From Mucilaginibacter kameinonensis (GTDB taxonomy: Bacteria > Bacteroidota > Bacteroidia > Sphingobacteriales > Sphingobacteriaceae), in NCBI RefSeq assembly GCF_003675385.1, contig NZ_RCWZ01000004.1, positions 620,001 through 684,000 on the forward strand: a DNA stretch of 64,000 bases, given 5' to 3'. Both the position numbers and the translations under genes were made by a program. Shown one piece after another: positions 45,148 through 52,815 of this stretch. How positions within the stretch are numbered: the stretch's first letter is position 1; every line of letters begins with the position of its first letter. The notes below the pieces were generated by a model. That model searched no databases, had not been told where the DNA came from, and saw nothing but the letters and a program-made list of their open reading frames with translations.

Positions 45148-45172
45148 TTAATCTCACCTTAATTCGACAATC

Positions 45173-45973
45173 ATGAATACTTCAAAGAAAGTTAACGTTG
45201 ACAAATCCATACCTGGTTACTGGCAGGTAACCTTATCGAATCCGCCTATTAATGCGATTGACGATAGTATGTATGATGAGGTTTATGACCTGATCGAAGA
45301 AATTGAACAAAACCCTGAACTGAAAGTTGTAACCTTTTCGAGTTCAAATCCGGACTTCTTTATTGCCCATTACAGCACAGCCGAACCTCGCAGTCGTTTT
45401 GGGAAACCGCAATGGGTGGCTGCTGCCACCAGGCTTGCCGCCAGCAGCGTATTAAGCATCGCAATAATTGACGGCCGAGTACGTGGCGGTGGCTGCGAGT
45501 TTGTTATGGCCTGCGATATCCGTTTTGCCAGTCGCGAAAATGCCATCTTCGGGCAGCCGGAAGTGGGAACGGGATTGATACCCGGCGGCGGGGCCTTGCA
45601 ACGCCTGCCCCTGTTGGTCGGGCGTTCAAGGGCTTTGGAGATTATCCTGGGAGCTGATGATTATGATGCTGAAACTGCCGAAAAATATGGCTGGATCAAC
45701 CGTGCCTTACCTGCATCCGAACTCAAAAATTTTGTCGAGAATTTTGTAAACCGCATTTTATCATTCGATAAGCAGGCATTGTCGACCTGTAAAAGTATCC
45801 TGAACAATGTGGGCTTGCCTGATACAGCTGAACTCCAGGCTACGGAAGATACTTTTTTTACAACGTTTGGATGGGCCGGCGCCCGTGAACGCATGCCCAA
45901 ACTCATTGAAAAAGGGATCGGTAAGGCCGGGGAATTCGAATTAAACCTAGGCCGAAACTTGGGGAATCTTTAA
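45173..45973 (+). CDS. Enoyl-CoA hydratase/isomerase family protein
   Basis: Crotonase-fold enzyme of 266 residues. The oxyanion-hole segment is IDGRVRGGGCEFVMACDIRF; the two acidic positions of true hydratases appear to be kept (Glu in GQPEVGTGLIPGGGALQRL and Glu in ALEIILGADDYD). It would hydrate or isomerise an enoyl-CoA, but a substrate is not readable. It has a close paralogue at 49044-49889 (both share the A(E/D)YGWINRALPASEL end of the fold and ELNLG at the C-terminus). Short distance to the upstream terminator leaves little room for an own promoter. Confidence 0.88.
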   Translation: MNTSKKVNVDKSIPGYWQVTLSNPPINAIDDSMYDEVYDLIEEIEQNPELKVVTFSSSNPDFFIAHYSTAEPRSRFGKPQWVAAATRLAASSVLSIAIIDGRVRGGGCEFVMACDIRFASRENAIFGQPEVGTGLIPGGGALQRLPLLVGRSRALEIILGADDYDAETAEKYGWINRALPASELKNFVENFVNRILSFDKQALSTCKSILNNVGLPDTAELQATEDTFFTTFGWAGARERMPKLIEKGIGKAGEFELNLGRNLGNL

Positions 45974-46074
45974 GCTGATCTGTAAATATTTCAGCGGGTA
46001 AAGATGTATAATCATCTTAATAAAGCACAGGAAGTCTCAATCATCCTCTATTGCGGTTACCTATTTGATAAAAA

Positions 46075-46185
46075 GCGAAATCAAACAAAAGCAACAGACG
46101 ATTAACTAAATATCGTAATTTATCAAAGGCAATAAAGCCACACACAACTGATAATCAACAACATAAATAAAGGCACAAAGTTAGT
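46075..46185 (+). promoter_or_regulatory. Regulon element 13: promoter of the Dps gene
   Basis: Upstream box GCGAAATCAAACAA (46075-46088), core dyad AACTAAATATCGTA (46104-46117), and GGCACAAAGTTAGT (46172-46185). Spacing 29 bp and 61.5 bp. The predicted transcription start near 46197 lies downstream of an in-frame ATG at 46196, which favours the ATG at 46253. Confidence 0.7.
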
Positions 46186-46252
46186 CTTTTTCATAGTGCC
46201 GGGTAGACAGATAAAAGTGACTACCCATAATATTAACGATAAATTAAAATAT

Positions 46253-46723
46253 ATGAAAACCCAGATTGGAATCGACTCAGCTGACCGTGGCGCAGTTGCA
46301 GAGATATTAGGCAAACTGCTTGCCGATGAGTTTACGCTTTATTTAAAAACAAGGAATGCGCATTGGAATGTTGAAGGCCCCGATTTTCACACTGCACATT
46401 TATTTTTTGAAGAACACTATAATAAATTAGATGAAACCATGGATAGTACAGCGGAACGGATCAGACAGATCGGCCACTATGCACCAGCCACGGTAAAACA
46501 GTTCTTACAACTGACCCATTTAAGCGAGAAACTTGGTCAGAAAAATGATTCCGCCGGGTTCATGAAAGAATTACTGGAAGACCACCAATCAATCATTGAA
46601 TTTATCAGAGGAAACCTAGATCAAGTCATCGAGGAATATCATGATGCCGGCACGAATGACTTTCTTACTGGCATGTTGCGTGAACATGAAGCAATGGCAT
46701 GGATGCTGCGGGCTCATCTTTAA
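46253..46723 (+). CDS. dps: Dps family DNA-protection / ferritin-like protein
   Basis: Cytoplasmic miniferritin of 156 residues from the ATG at 46253, the usual Dps length; an upstream in-frame ATG (46196) would lie at or before the predicted transcription start. The ferroxidase residues are visible: KTRNAHWNVEGPDFHTAHLF, then EEHYNKLDETMDSTAERIRQ. It oxidises and stores iron and binds DNA during oxidative or starvation stress. Monocistronic under regulon element 13, which makes it the clearest stress-type output of the regulon. Confidence 0.93.
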   Translation: MKTQIGIDSADRGAVAEILGKLLADEFTLYLKTRNAHWNVEGPDFHTAHLFFEEHYNKLDETMDSTAERIRQIGHYAPATVKQFLQLTHLSEKLGQKNDSAGFMKELLEDHQSIIEFIRGNLDQVIEEYHDAGTNDFLTGMLREHEAMAWMLRAHL

Positions 46724-46833
46724 GCAGTACTAAACGGCTTAAGAAGCCTATGAAAGGATCTTCGAAATCCTTATATAGCCGAAATTTAAACTTACAGAAA
46801 CCACAAACCTGTTTATAAAAAAAATCTAAATCT

Positions 46834-47835
46834 ATGAAAAAGATAGCCATTTACGGATTTGGGCGCATTGGGCGCCAGCTTCTGCGTATCGGCCTTGACC
46901 GCAATCTGGTGATCCCATCGGTTGTTGCAGATGTTAAAGACCATCAAACATTGGCGGCACTCTTTGCCGTAGACACGAATTACGGAATGTGGAATGGAAC
47001 TGTCGCGATAAATGATAATGGCTTTATTTTAAATGGAAACGAAATAACATATATCGATTCCTCAGCCGGAACTCCGCACTGGGGCGAACTTGGCGTCGAT
47101 CTGGTGATCGATTGTTCGGGAAGGGCGACTAAACGAGAGGGCGCGCAGGCCCATCTCGATCAAGGGGCCAAATATGTCTTGGTCAGTGCACCCAGTAAAT
47201 CACTCGCAGATTGTGATGCTGTTTTACTAAAAGGTATTAACCTGGAAAATTTCAACCCGCAGCAACATCGTATTGTGAGCACAGGCAGTTGTACCACTAA
47301 TGCTCTTGCACCGCCAATCAAAATTATCAGAGAGAATTTTGGAATCGAATACGGTTTCTTTTCGACAGTACATTCTTATACCAATTCGCAATCGCTGACT
47401 GATCAGCCGATGAAAGACCGACGGGACTCCTGGGCCGCTGCGGAAAATATCATTCCATCGTCTTCTGGGGCCGCCAAAGCTCTTCAATTCATCTGGAGCG
47501 ATCTGAACATCACCGGAAAAGCCTACCGCGTTCCGACCAGAACAGGCAGTATCGCTGAATTAAACCTGGTGACGACAAAATCCTGCACTACAGAGGAAAT
47601 CAATGACGCCTTTAGAAAAGCGACCACGACTGCCAGCTTAAAAGGAGTTATGGATGTATTGGAAGAGCAATGGGCTTCCGCGCGAATCGTAGCCGACCCT
47701 CACTCCTCCATCATTGATCTGCCACTAACCGCCAAAATAGGCAACATGATCTCCGTAGCTGCCTGGTATGATAATGAATGGGGATTCAGTAACAGGCTCG
47801 CGGAGGTAGCCCAGTACATGATATCGCAGCTATGA
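46834..47835 (+). CDS. gap: Type I glyceraldehyde-3-phosphate dehydrogenase
   Basis: Glycolytic dehydrogenase of 333 residues. NAD fold IYGFGRIGRQLLRIGLD, catalytic Cys at about 153 in STGSCTTNALAPPIK, and the helper His in FFSTVHSYTNSQSLTDQP. The C-terminal AWYDNEWGFSNRL is typical. Compared with housekeeping GapA the N-terminus and cofactor loop (SVVADVKDHQT) are diverged, so it may be an accessory enzyme with another cofactor or substrate preference. It sits among stress genes, 110 bp after dps, without an own regulon element. Confidence 0.93.
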   Translation: MKKIAIYGFGRIGRQLLRIGLDRNLVIPSVVADVKDHQTLAALFAVDTNYGMWNGTVAINDNGFILNGNEITYIDSSAGTPHWGELGVDLVIDCSGRATKREGAQAHLDQGAKYVLVSAPSKSLADCDAVLLKGINLENFNPQQHRIVSTGSCTTNALAPPIKIIRENFGIEYGFFSTVHSYTNSQSLTDQPMKDRRDSWAAAENIIPSSSGAAKALQFIWSDLNITGKAYRVPTRTGSIAELNLVTTKSCTTEEINDAFRKATTTASLKGVMDVLEEQWASARIVADPHSSIIDLPLTAKIGNMISVAAWYDNEWGFSNRLAEVAQYMISQL

Positions 47836-47911
47836 GGCGCTGTACAAGCACTTCAGAAAGATCATTATCAATAATTCAATAACAGCAAAAACACTCAAAT
47901 TATTAACAAAA

Positions 47912-48208
47912 ATGAATGGTCCTAAAGTAATCATACTCGCTGAGTTAATTGTAGACCTTGGTTTTCTGGATGAAGTTAAAGCAGCGGCAAAGAAATCAGT
48001 AGCGTTGGCGCTTCAGGAACCCGGTATTGAGCTATTTAAATTAACCTATAATCCGATGTATCCTAACTGCCTTTATTTTTTTGAGGTATACACATCCAAG
48101 GCCGCCCATGATGCGCATTTACAAACGCCTCATGCACAGGAGTTTTTTGCATTCTCAAAAGGTAAAATGTTAAATCCGTCTAAATTAACCCATTTGTCGG
48201 AGTTCTAA
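47912..48208 (+). CDS. Antibiotic biosynthesis monooxygenase (ABM) family protein
   Basis: Small ferredoxin-like fold protein of 98 residues, YgiN type. The family pattern is visible: EPGIELFKLTYNPMYPNCLYF followed by FEVYTSKAAHDAHLQTPHAQEFF. Members act as quinol monooxygenases or bind reactive aldehydes without a cofactor. It starts 76 bp after gap and ends 19 bp before an SDR gene, so these are likely co-transcribed and may handle reactive carbonyls or quinones together. Confidence 0.88.
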   Translation: MNGPKVIILAELIVDLGFLDEVKAAAKKSVALALQEPGIELFKLTYNPMYPNCLYFFEVYTSKAAHDAHLQTPHAQEFFAFSKGKMLNPSKLTHLSEF

Positions 48209-48227
48209 TTCCATTAATCAACTACTT

Positions 48228-48980
48228 ATGTCAACACAAAAAATAGCCTTTATCACCGGTGGTAACCGTGGCATCGGCTTTGAAACAGCAAAACAACTTG
48301 GAGAATTGGGCTATCTGCCTGTTATCGGCGCCCGTAATCCCGCACAGGGTCAAGAAGCTATAGACAAGCTTAAAACTATGGGAATAAGTGCCCGTTATAT
48401 TAAGTTTGACGCTACTCTTCGAGAAGATCACCTGAGCGCTTTCGATTATTTCAGTACCCATTTTGACAGGCTTGATATCCTGATCAACAATGCAGGCGCA
48501 AGTTTTGAAGGAGATCCGGTATCTGCTTCAAAAATCAAGGATGCCACTGAAAATGTTTCGGAACCGGTACTGCGGGACACCATGGAAGTAAATTTCTTCA
48601 ACGTTGTATTTCTTACCCAAGCGCTACTTCCACTGATTAAGAAGTCTGAGGCAGGTAGAATTGTGAACGTATCCAGCCGCCTGGGGTCATTGACCACTAA
48701 GGCAGATTTCAGCACACCGCTGGCCAGGGTGAATACCTTTGCTTATGATACTTCCAAAACCGCGCTAAACTCATTCACAGTCCATTTGGCCAATGAATTA
48801 AAGAATACGGCAATTAAGGTAAACTCTTCCAACCCGGGGTGGGTCAGCACTGCATTGGGTGGAGCTGCAGGCACCTCAACGCCCGAAGATGGCGCTAAAA
48901 CCAGCGTTTATCTGGCTACCTTACCCGACGACGGACCAACAGGAAAATTTCTTCAATTGGAAGAGGAAATTCCCTGGTAA
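48228..48980 (+). CDS. Short-chain dehydrogenase/reductase
   Basis: NAD(P)H-dependent reductase of 250 residues, classical SDR. Cofactor motif TGGNRGIG at 10-17, LINNAGA, catalytic Ser in IVNVSSRLGSL and YxxxK in FAYDTSKTALNSF, and the downstream NPGWVSTALGG. The family group is similar to carbonyl reductases acting on quinones and aldehydes. It is 19 bp after the ABM monooxygenase and 63 bp before the second crotonase gene. Confidence 0.92.
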   Translation: MSTQKIAFITGGNRGIGFETAKQLGELGYLPVIGARNPAQGQEAIDKLKTMGISARYIKFDATLREDHLSAFDYFSTHFDRLDILINNAGASFEGDPVSASKIKDATENVSEPVLRDTMEVNFFNVVFLTQALLPLIKKSEAGRIVNVSSRLGSLTTKADFSTPLARVNTFAYDTSKTALNSFTVHLANELKNTAIKVNSSNPGWVSTALGGAAGTSTPEDGAKTSVYLATLPDDGPTGKFLQLEEEIPW

Positions 48981-49043
48981 AACATTCTGAATCCCCGGAG
49001 GATCAAAAATTTATTCCATTTAAATCATTTAAAATTAACGATT

Positions 49044-49889
49044 ATGCCGCAAGTAGAAGATTTACCATTGTTCGAAGTATTTGGATTAAGGATTGAAGGA
49101 ACTGTTTTGTTTGTCGAGATTAATAGCCCGCCGCTAAATCTGATCGGCCCGGCAATGGTAAGGGACCTGGTAAAATTGATCGAAATTCTCGACCGCGGAG
49201 AAAGGTTTCGCGTTGTCGTTTTCTCCAGCGGAATCAATGATTTTTTCATACCGCATGTAGATATGACCCAGGTTCAGGAGTATCGGGATGCAGCAGCGGT
49301 TTTAGTGGGGGAACCTTCACTTGGTCTGTTGCTGAGGCGCCTCAGCCAAACGAAAGCCATTACAATAGCACAAATCGATGGGCGTGTAAGAGGTGGAGGA
49401 AATGAGTTCATTTTGGCATGTGATATGCGTTTTGCATCACGTGAAAAGGCGGCATTCGCTCAAATGGAAGCCGGCTTTGGCGCAGTACCCGGCGCCGGTG
49501 GCCTACAGCATTTAACACGGCTGATCGGGAAGGGACGCACGATGGAGGTCATCGCCAGTGCAGCTGATTATGATGCAGATACGGCAGAACGATATGGCTG
49601 GATTAATAGAGCACTTCCGGCAAGCGAACTGGAGCCTTTTGTTTACCATCTGGCCCATAGAATAGGAAAGTTCCCGCATCATTCGCTGATTCTTAATAAG
49701 GAAAGAATCAACGCCATAACGTTGGCCAATGAAGATGATTTCCGCAAAGATTCAGAGTTATTTGGCGTTGCCGTTAAAGAACCTGAAACTAAATCCAGGG
49801 TCACAGCATTAATGAAAATAGGTTTTCAGCAACCTGGTCCAACTGAACTGAACCTCGGCCAGGTACTTGGGGAACTAAGTACCGAATAG
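49044..49889 (+). CDS. Enoyl-CoA hydratase/isomerase family protein (paralogue)
   Basis: Crotonase-fold enzyme of 281 residues, paralogue of 45173-45973. Oxyanion segment IDGRVRGGGNEFILACDMRF; Glu positions in AQMEAGFGAVPGAGGLQHL and TMEVIASAADYD are kept. The N-terminus is longer (PQVEDLPLFEVFGLRIEGT). Together with the SDR upstream it could belong to an acyl-CoA modifying route, but no ligase or thiolase is present, so the pathway remains open. The upstream ATG context AACGATTATG has no strong ribosome site, as is usual in the phylum. Confidence 0.87.
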   Translation: MPQVEDLPLFEVFGLRIEGTVLFVEINSPPLNLIGPAMVRDLVKLIEILDRGERFRVVVFSSGINDFFIPHVDMTQVQEYRDAAAVLVGEPSLGLLLRRLSQTKAITIAQIDGRVRGGGNEFILACDMRFASREKAAFAQMEAGFGAVPGAGGLQHLTRLIGKGRTMEVIASAADYDADTAERYGWINRALPASELEPFVYHLAHRIGKFPHHSLILNKERINAITLANEDDFRKDSELFGVAVKEPETKSRVTALMKIGFQQPGPTELNLGQVLGELSTE

Positions 49890-50404
49890 ATTTTTCCGCG
49901 CATTACACCTTCTCTTCATAGCAGTTTCTTCGGCCCATTAGTTGTGATTTGCCTTAACTGGCCTGATCGCCGCAATTGGGCCTTCTTCATTATAGCCTGT
50001 AGTATCATTTCATTTACATAGCCGGCATTCACAACATTAAGCTTTTACCCCAACAGGATTGAAGGTTTTACTCTCTTTCGCTGAATAGACCTCAGGTAAA
50101 ATCAATATAGAAGCTTCCCGGCTCCCGGTGAACGTTATAATGAATCTTACTTTTTACCTGTGATCTCTCTGATCAAATCATTTCCGTCTAGCGAATGGGT
50201 AGCGGCAAGTACCAAAATATCACTAAAAAAAATCACCGAAAGCGAAATCATGGCTGACGTATTCGAAAAAAAGCGATATAACGCTGAATGGAATTGCTAT
50301 TAAATAATACAAATTACTGAATTTCAATACATTAAAACAAAGGCATAGCTTGTGTATAATACATACCAAAGAGCTTAGTAAGCACATTAGAAAAATAAAT
50401 CGCC
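49890..50404. other. Intergenic region with regulon element 14
   Basis: The first 350 bp show nothing coding. Regulon element 14 lies at 50242-50355, pointing to a 37-codon ORF at 50405. Confidence 0.6.
50242..50355 (+). promoter_or_regulatory. Regulon element 14: promoter in front of a small ORF and the beta-barrel gene
   Basis: Upstream box GCGAAATCATGGCT (50242-50255), core dyad AGCGATATAACGCT (50272-50285), and GGCATAGCTTGTGT (50342-50355). Spacing exactly 30 bp and 63.5 bp. Predicted transcription start near 50367. Confidence 0.66.
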
Positions 50405-50518
50405 ATGAAAAAGCAAATATCCAAATCAACAGGGTTCAATCTGATTACCGTCCTTAAGGCACAGTATTTCACACTTTTCCTACGAGGTATGGATCTATTT
50501 TACATGCTCTATAAATAA
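50405..50518 (+). CDS. Possible small protein, 37 codons
   Basis: ORF MKKQISKSTGFNLITVLKAQ... ending FYMLYK, basic N-terminus and an aromatic, amphipathic C-terminal half. It starts 38 nt after the transcription start predicted from regulon element 14 and ends 43 bp before the next gene. No family is recognised. The leader distance, like that of the other regulon members, is the main reason to propose it; it could also simply be leader sequence of the barrel gene. Confidence 0.4.
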   Translation: MKKQISKSTGFNLITVLKAQYFTLFLRGMDLFYMLYK

Positions 50519-50561
50519 TTTCAAATAACATATCCATTTACTATTTAAAACAACAGAAATC

Positions 50562-51140
50562 ATGAAAACAAAAATGACAAAAGCAATCTTGGTTGCAGCA
50601 CTATTCGGAGCCAGCTTAGGCGCAAAAGCACAAACTAAAACAACCCGGCCATCTGACGGGATCAAATTAAGTGTCGGTGTCGAAACCGGTTTAGGTTTAG
50701 GCAATTTTAAGGACACTCATAAAGCCAATCTGGGCGCTTCTGCCCAGGCCGATCTTCCTGTTGCCCAGCAATTTTACTTAAATGTAAACGCCGGTTATGT
50801 CAACTTTTTCGGTAAAGACAATGTACTAGGAACAGGATATTCTGCTCCTGATATCCATGTTCTGCCAGTAATGGCGGGCCTGAAATTTTTCCCGATTGAG
50901 AATTTGTACATTCAGGCTGATGCTGGTGCTGCTTTCGCACTCAATAAGTCAACGGTGAATTATTCTAATTCCGCAGCATTTCTTTACGTACCTCAGGTCG
51001 GTTACCAGTTCTCAATCGGAGGTAAATCATTCATTGATGCTGGCGTTCGTTACGAAGGAACCTCTTCGTTTGACGGAAACTCTGCTTATGGAAAAATCAA
51101 CCAGATCGGTTTAAGAGTTGCCTACGGCTTCGGTTTATAA
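50562..51140 (+). CDS. Outer-membrane beta-barrel protein (OmpA/OmpW-like small barrel)
   Basis: Exported small barrel protein of 192 residues. Signal peptide (about 1-24, AILVAALFGASLGAKAQ), then alternating beta strands such as LSVGVETGLGLGNF, FYLNVNAGYVNFF and the closing IGLRVAYGFGL with a terminal hydrophobic residue. Fits the PorT/outer-membrane beta-barrel group of Bacteroidota. No substrate can be predicted. It may share a transcript with the small ORF ahead, under regulon element 14, and is followed by a terminator. Confidence 0.82.
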   Translation: MKTKMTKAILVAALFGASLGAKAQTKTTRPSDGIKLSVGVETGLGLGNFKDTHKANLGASAQADLPVAQQFYLNVNAGYVNFFGKDNVLGTGYSAPDIHVLPVMAGLKFFPIENLYIQADAGAAFALNKSTVNYSNSAAFLYVPQVGYQFSIGGKSFIDAGVRYEGTSSFDGNSAYGKINQIGLRVAYGFGL

Positions 51141-51147
51141 TTTATCA

Positions 51148-51185
51148 CCGGGTGGCAATTATTTAAACTGTCACCCGGATTGTTA
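51148..51185 (+). terminator. Terminator after the beta-barrel gene
   Basis: Stem CCGGGTGGCA (51148-51157) / TGTCACCCGG (51169-51178) with one G-U pair and an 11-nt loop; the T tract (ATTGTTATTCTC) is broken. Confidence 0.7.
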
Positions 51186-51504
51186 TTCTCTTACAATTAC
51201 TCAATTATCTATAATGGAAACTTTAATTTATTTTTTGACGAGGGTGATTATGGTGGCCTGCCTGATCAAGATCATAATAATCATTGGAACGGCAGAACGA
51301 AGTACTACTGACACATCAGATATCTTTTAAACAGGGCGATTTTAGAAGATTTAATCCTACTCGCTACCGGATTCGAATAATTAATAACGTCCATGCCCCA
51401 ATATATGTATTGGGAAAATTTGTTAACAATGAACAACATGGAACAGAACAACCAGCCGGTTATCGAACAAAAAAAGCCAGGCCTCCTCTATTCGGACAAT
51501 TCTC

Positions 51505-52000
51505 CTGAGGTTGCTTTTTGTTGACACTATCGGGTGGCTTTCCGGACGTTTAAACATATATATCGGTCACCTTCATGTATTTGCCAATTCAATGGCCAGA
51601 AACGTTGTTTTTATGAGCATGTACTTCGGCGAAGGAAACCCGCAACGAGCACTTATGCGTATCCCATCCATTGTTGCTTTTTTGGTTGGAGTGCTTATCG
51701 CCTACCGAAGCCTTAAAATAATCGTTTTGCTTGTTGAGGCAATTTTTTGCGTTCGCGTTCCCAGACCTCTTGCTTGTTCTTTCCATTGCTTTAGTAGTAG
51801 CCATGCAAAACTCAAGTTTTTTTAAACTTGAACAATGGGCTCATAATTCAGTTATGGCCATAGGCAATCTATGCTGTATTGCGGAAGAACTCTTCAGAGA
51901 AACCATGCAGGCGCTTTCATTTCATCAATGGACTTGCTTTTCAAAGATCACTTGCCGTCCTGGATTTGCAATCCCGACCTGACTTCCGCGTTAAGATTAG
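51505..52000 (+). pseudogene. DUF1275 (YoaK-like) membrane protein, frameshifted
   Basis: Pieces of one DUF1275 protein lie in different frames. Frame 1 (about 51511-51760) gives LLFVDTIG near its start and then VFANSMARNVVFMSMYFGEG and SIVAFLVGVLIAYRSLKIIV; the family order is VD..G, then ANMTGNVVFL, then a helix. Around 51755 the reading continues in another frame as FAFPDLLLVLSIALVVAMQN and then VMAIGNLCCIAEELF, the family's second half. Gene is broken by at least two frameshifts and lost its end. Confidence 0.6.
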
Positions 52001-52151
52001 GCGTTACTGAAAAGCTGCTTTTTTTCTTGATTAAACACATATTTACCGACATCCGAGTCGGACTAAATCGGAGAACACATAAATATCGGCCCTTAACTTT
52101 GCTGAGGATAAACCTTTTTCTAATTATAACAAATTAATAAGCTATCCTGCC

Positions 52152-52457
52152 ATGAGTATACTACCACTATTGCATTTCTTTGAAAAAGCTAAGTTTGATC
52201 CAAGGATTTCAGTGACGCATGGCGGTCTTTATGCGGCCATTATTTATTACTGGCAAAGTCTGGATTACCCGGAATCTTTTCGTGTATTTGCAAAAGAATT
52301 AATGAAGCTGGCGAAAATTTCCTCATGCACTACTTACCATAAATGTATCAGAGACCTCAATGCTTATGGCTATCTGAACTACGAACCTTCATTCGATCGT
52401 AAAGTTGGCAGCCTGATCAGCTTTCCGTCCATTAACCACAATCAGCGCAATGAATAA
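52152..52457 (+). CDS. Small hypothetical protein, possibly winged-helix DNA-binding
   Basis: Protein of 101 residues. The segment FAKELMKLAKISSCTTYHKC...LNAYGYLNYEPS has the layout of a winged helix (helix, turn, recognition helix, wing), as in many phage and mobile-element regulators. It overlaps the next gene by 8 bp, so the two are translated together. The location next to a tyrosine recombinase suggests a function in element control. Confidence 0.6.
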   Translation: MSILPLLHFFEKAKFDPRISVTHGGLYAAIIYYWQSLDYPESFRVFAKELMKLAKISSCTTYHKCIRDLNAYGYLNYEPSFDRKVGSLISFPSINHNQRNE

Positions 52458-52815
52458 AATTACTTTTGAAGAGCTGCCTGAAATGGTAGGCAGACTATTT
52501 GCCAAATTAGAAAAGATCGAGGCCCTGCTGAAGGGGCAAAAAGCAAATGAACAAGATACTGACGAGATGCTGACCGTCGACCAGGCTGCTGTGTTTCTTG
52601 ACCTGGCGGTACCTACGCTTTACAGCAAGGTCAGCCGCCGTGAGATTCCTGTATGCAAGCCGGGTAAACGGCTTTATTTCAGCAAATCGGAGCTGACTGA
52701 GTACAAAAAAGGTGGCCGTCACCAAACCGTAAACCAAATGCTTGATGAGTACCAGGTGATTCCAAAAGTATTGAAACGTCGCTCCAAACGCTTTTCAGGG
52801 GGATACGGACGCTAA
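52450..52815 (+). CDS. Helix-turn-helix protein, excisionase-like (HTH_17)
   Basis: Protein of 121 residues. An N-terminal coiled coil (LPEMVGRLFAKLEKIEALLK) is followed by the HTH_17 domain LTVDQAAVFLDLAVPTLYSK...RREIPVCKPGKRLYFSKSEL, the MerR-like fold used by excisionases. It overlaps the upstream small gene by 8 bp and the 3' end of the integrase gene by 21 bp on the opposite strand. Probably the directionality factor of the integration module. Confidence 0.85.
   Translation: MNKITFEELPEMVGRLFAKLEKIEALLKGQKANEQDTDEMLTVDQAAVFLDLAVPTLYSKVSRREIPVCKPGKRLYFSKSELTEYKKGGRHQTVNQMLDEYQVIPKVLKRRSKRFSGGYGR

Larger units (their letters stand above)
51141..52151. other. Low-gene region between the barrel gene and the integration module
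   Basis: Contains the terminator of the barrel gene (51148-51185), a 38-codon hydrophobic ORF at 51214-51330 (METLIYFLTRVIMVACLIKI...), and the frameshifted DUF1275 remnant (about 51505-52000). The hydrophobic ORF may be a small membrane peptide but has no support beyond its start and length. Confidence 0.5.

Noticed and set aside
52046..52066. CCGACATCCGAGTCGG imperfect palindrome resembling group B operators
   Set aside because: It lies beside the DUF1275 remnant, and no GG-N10-G element occurs at the required distance.
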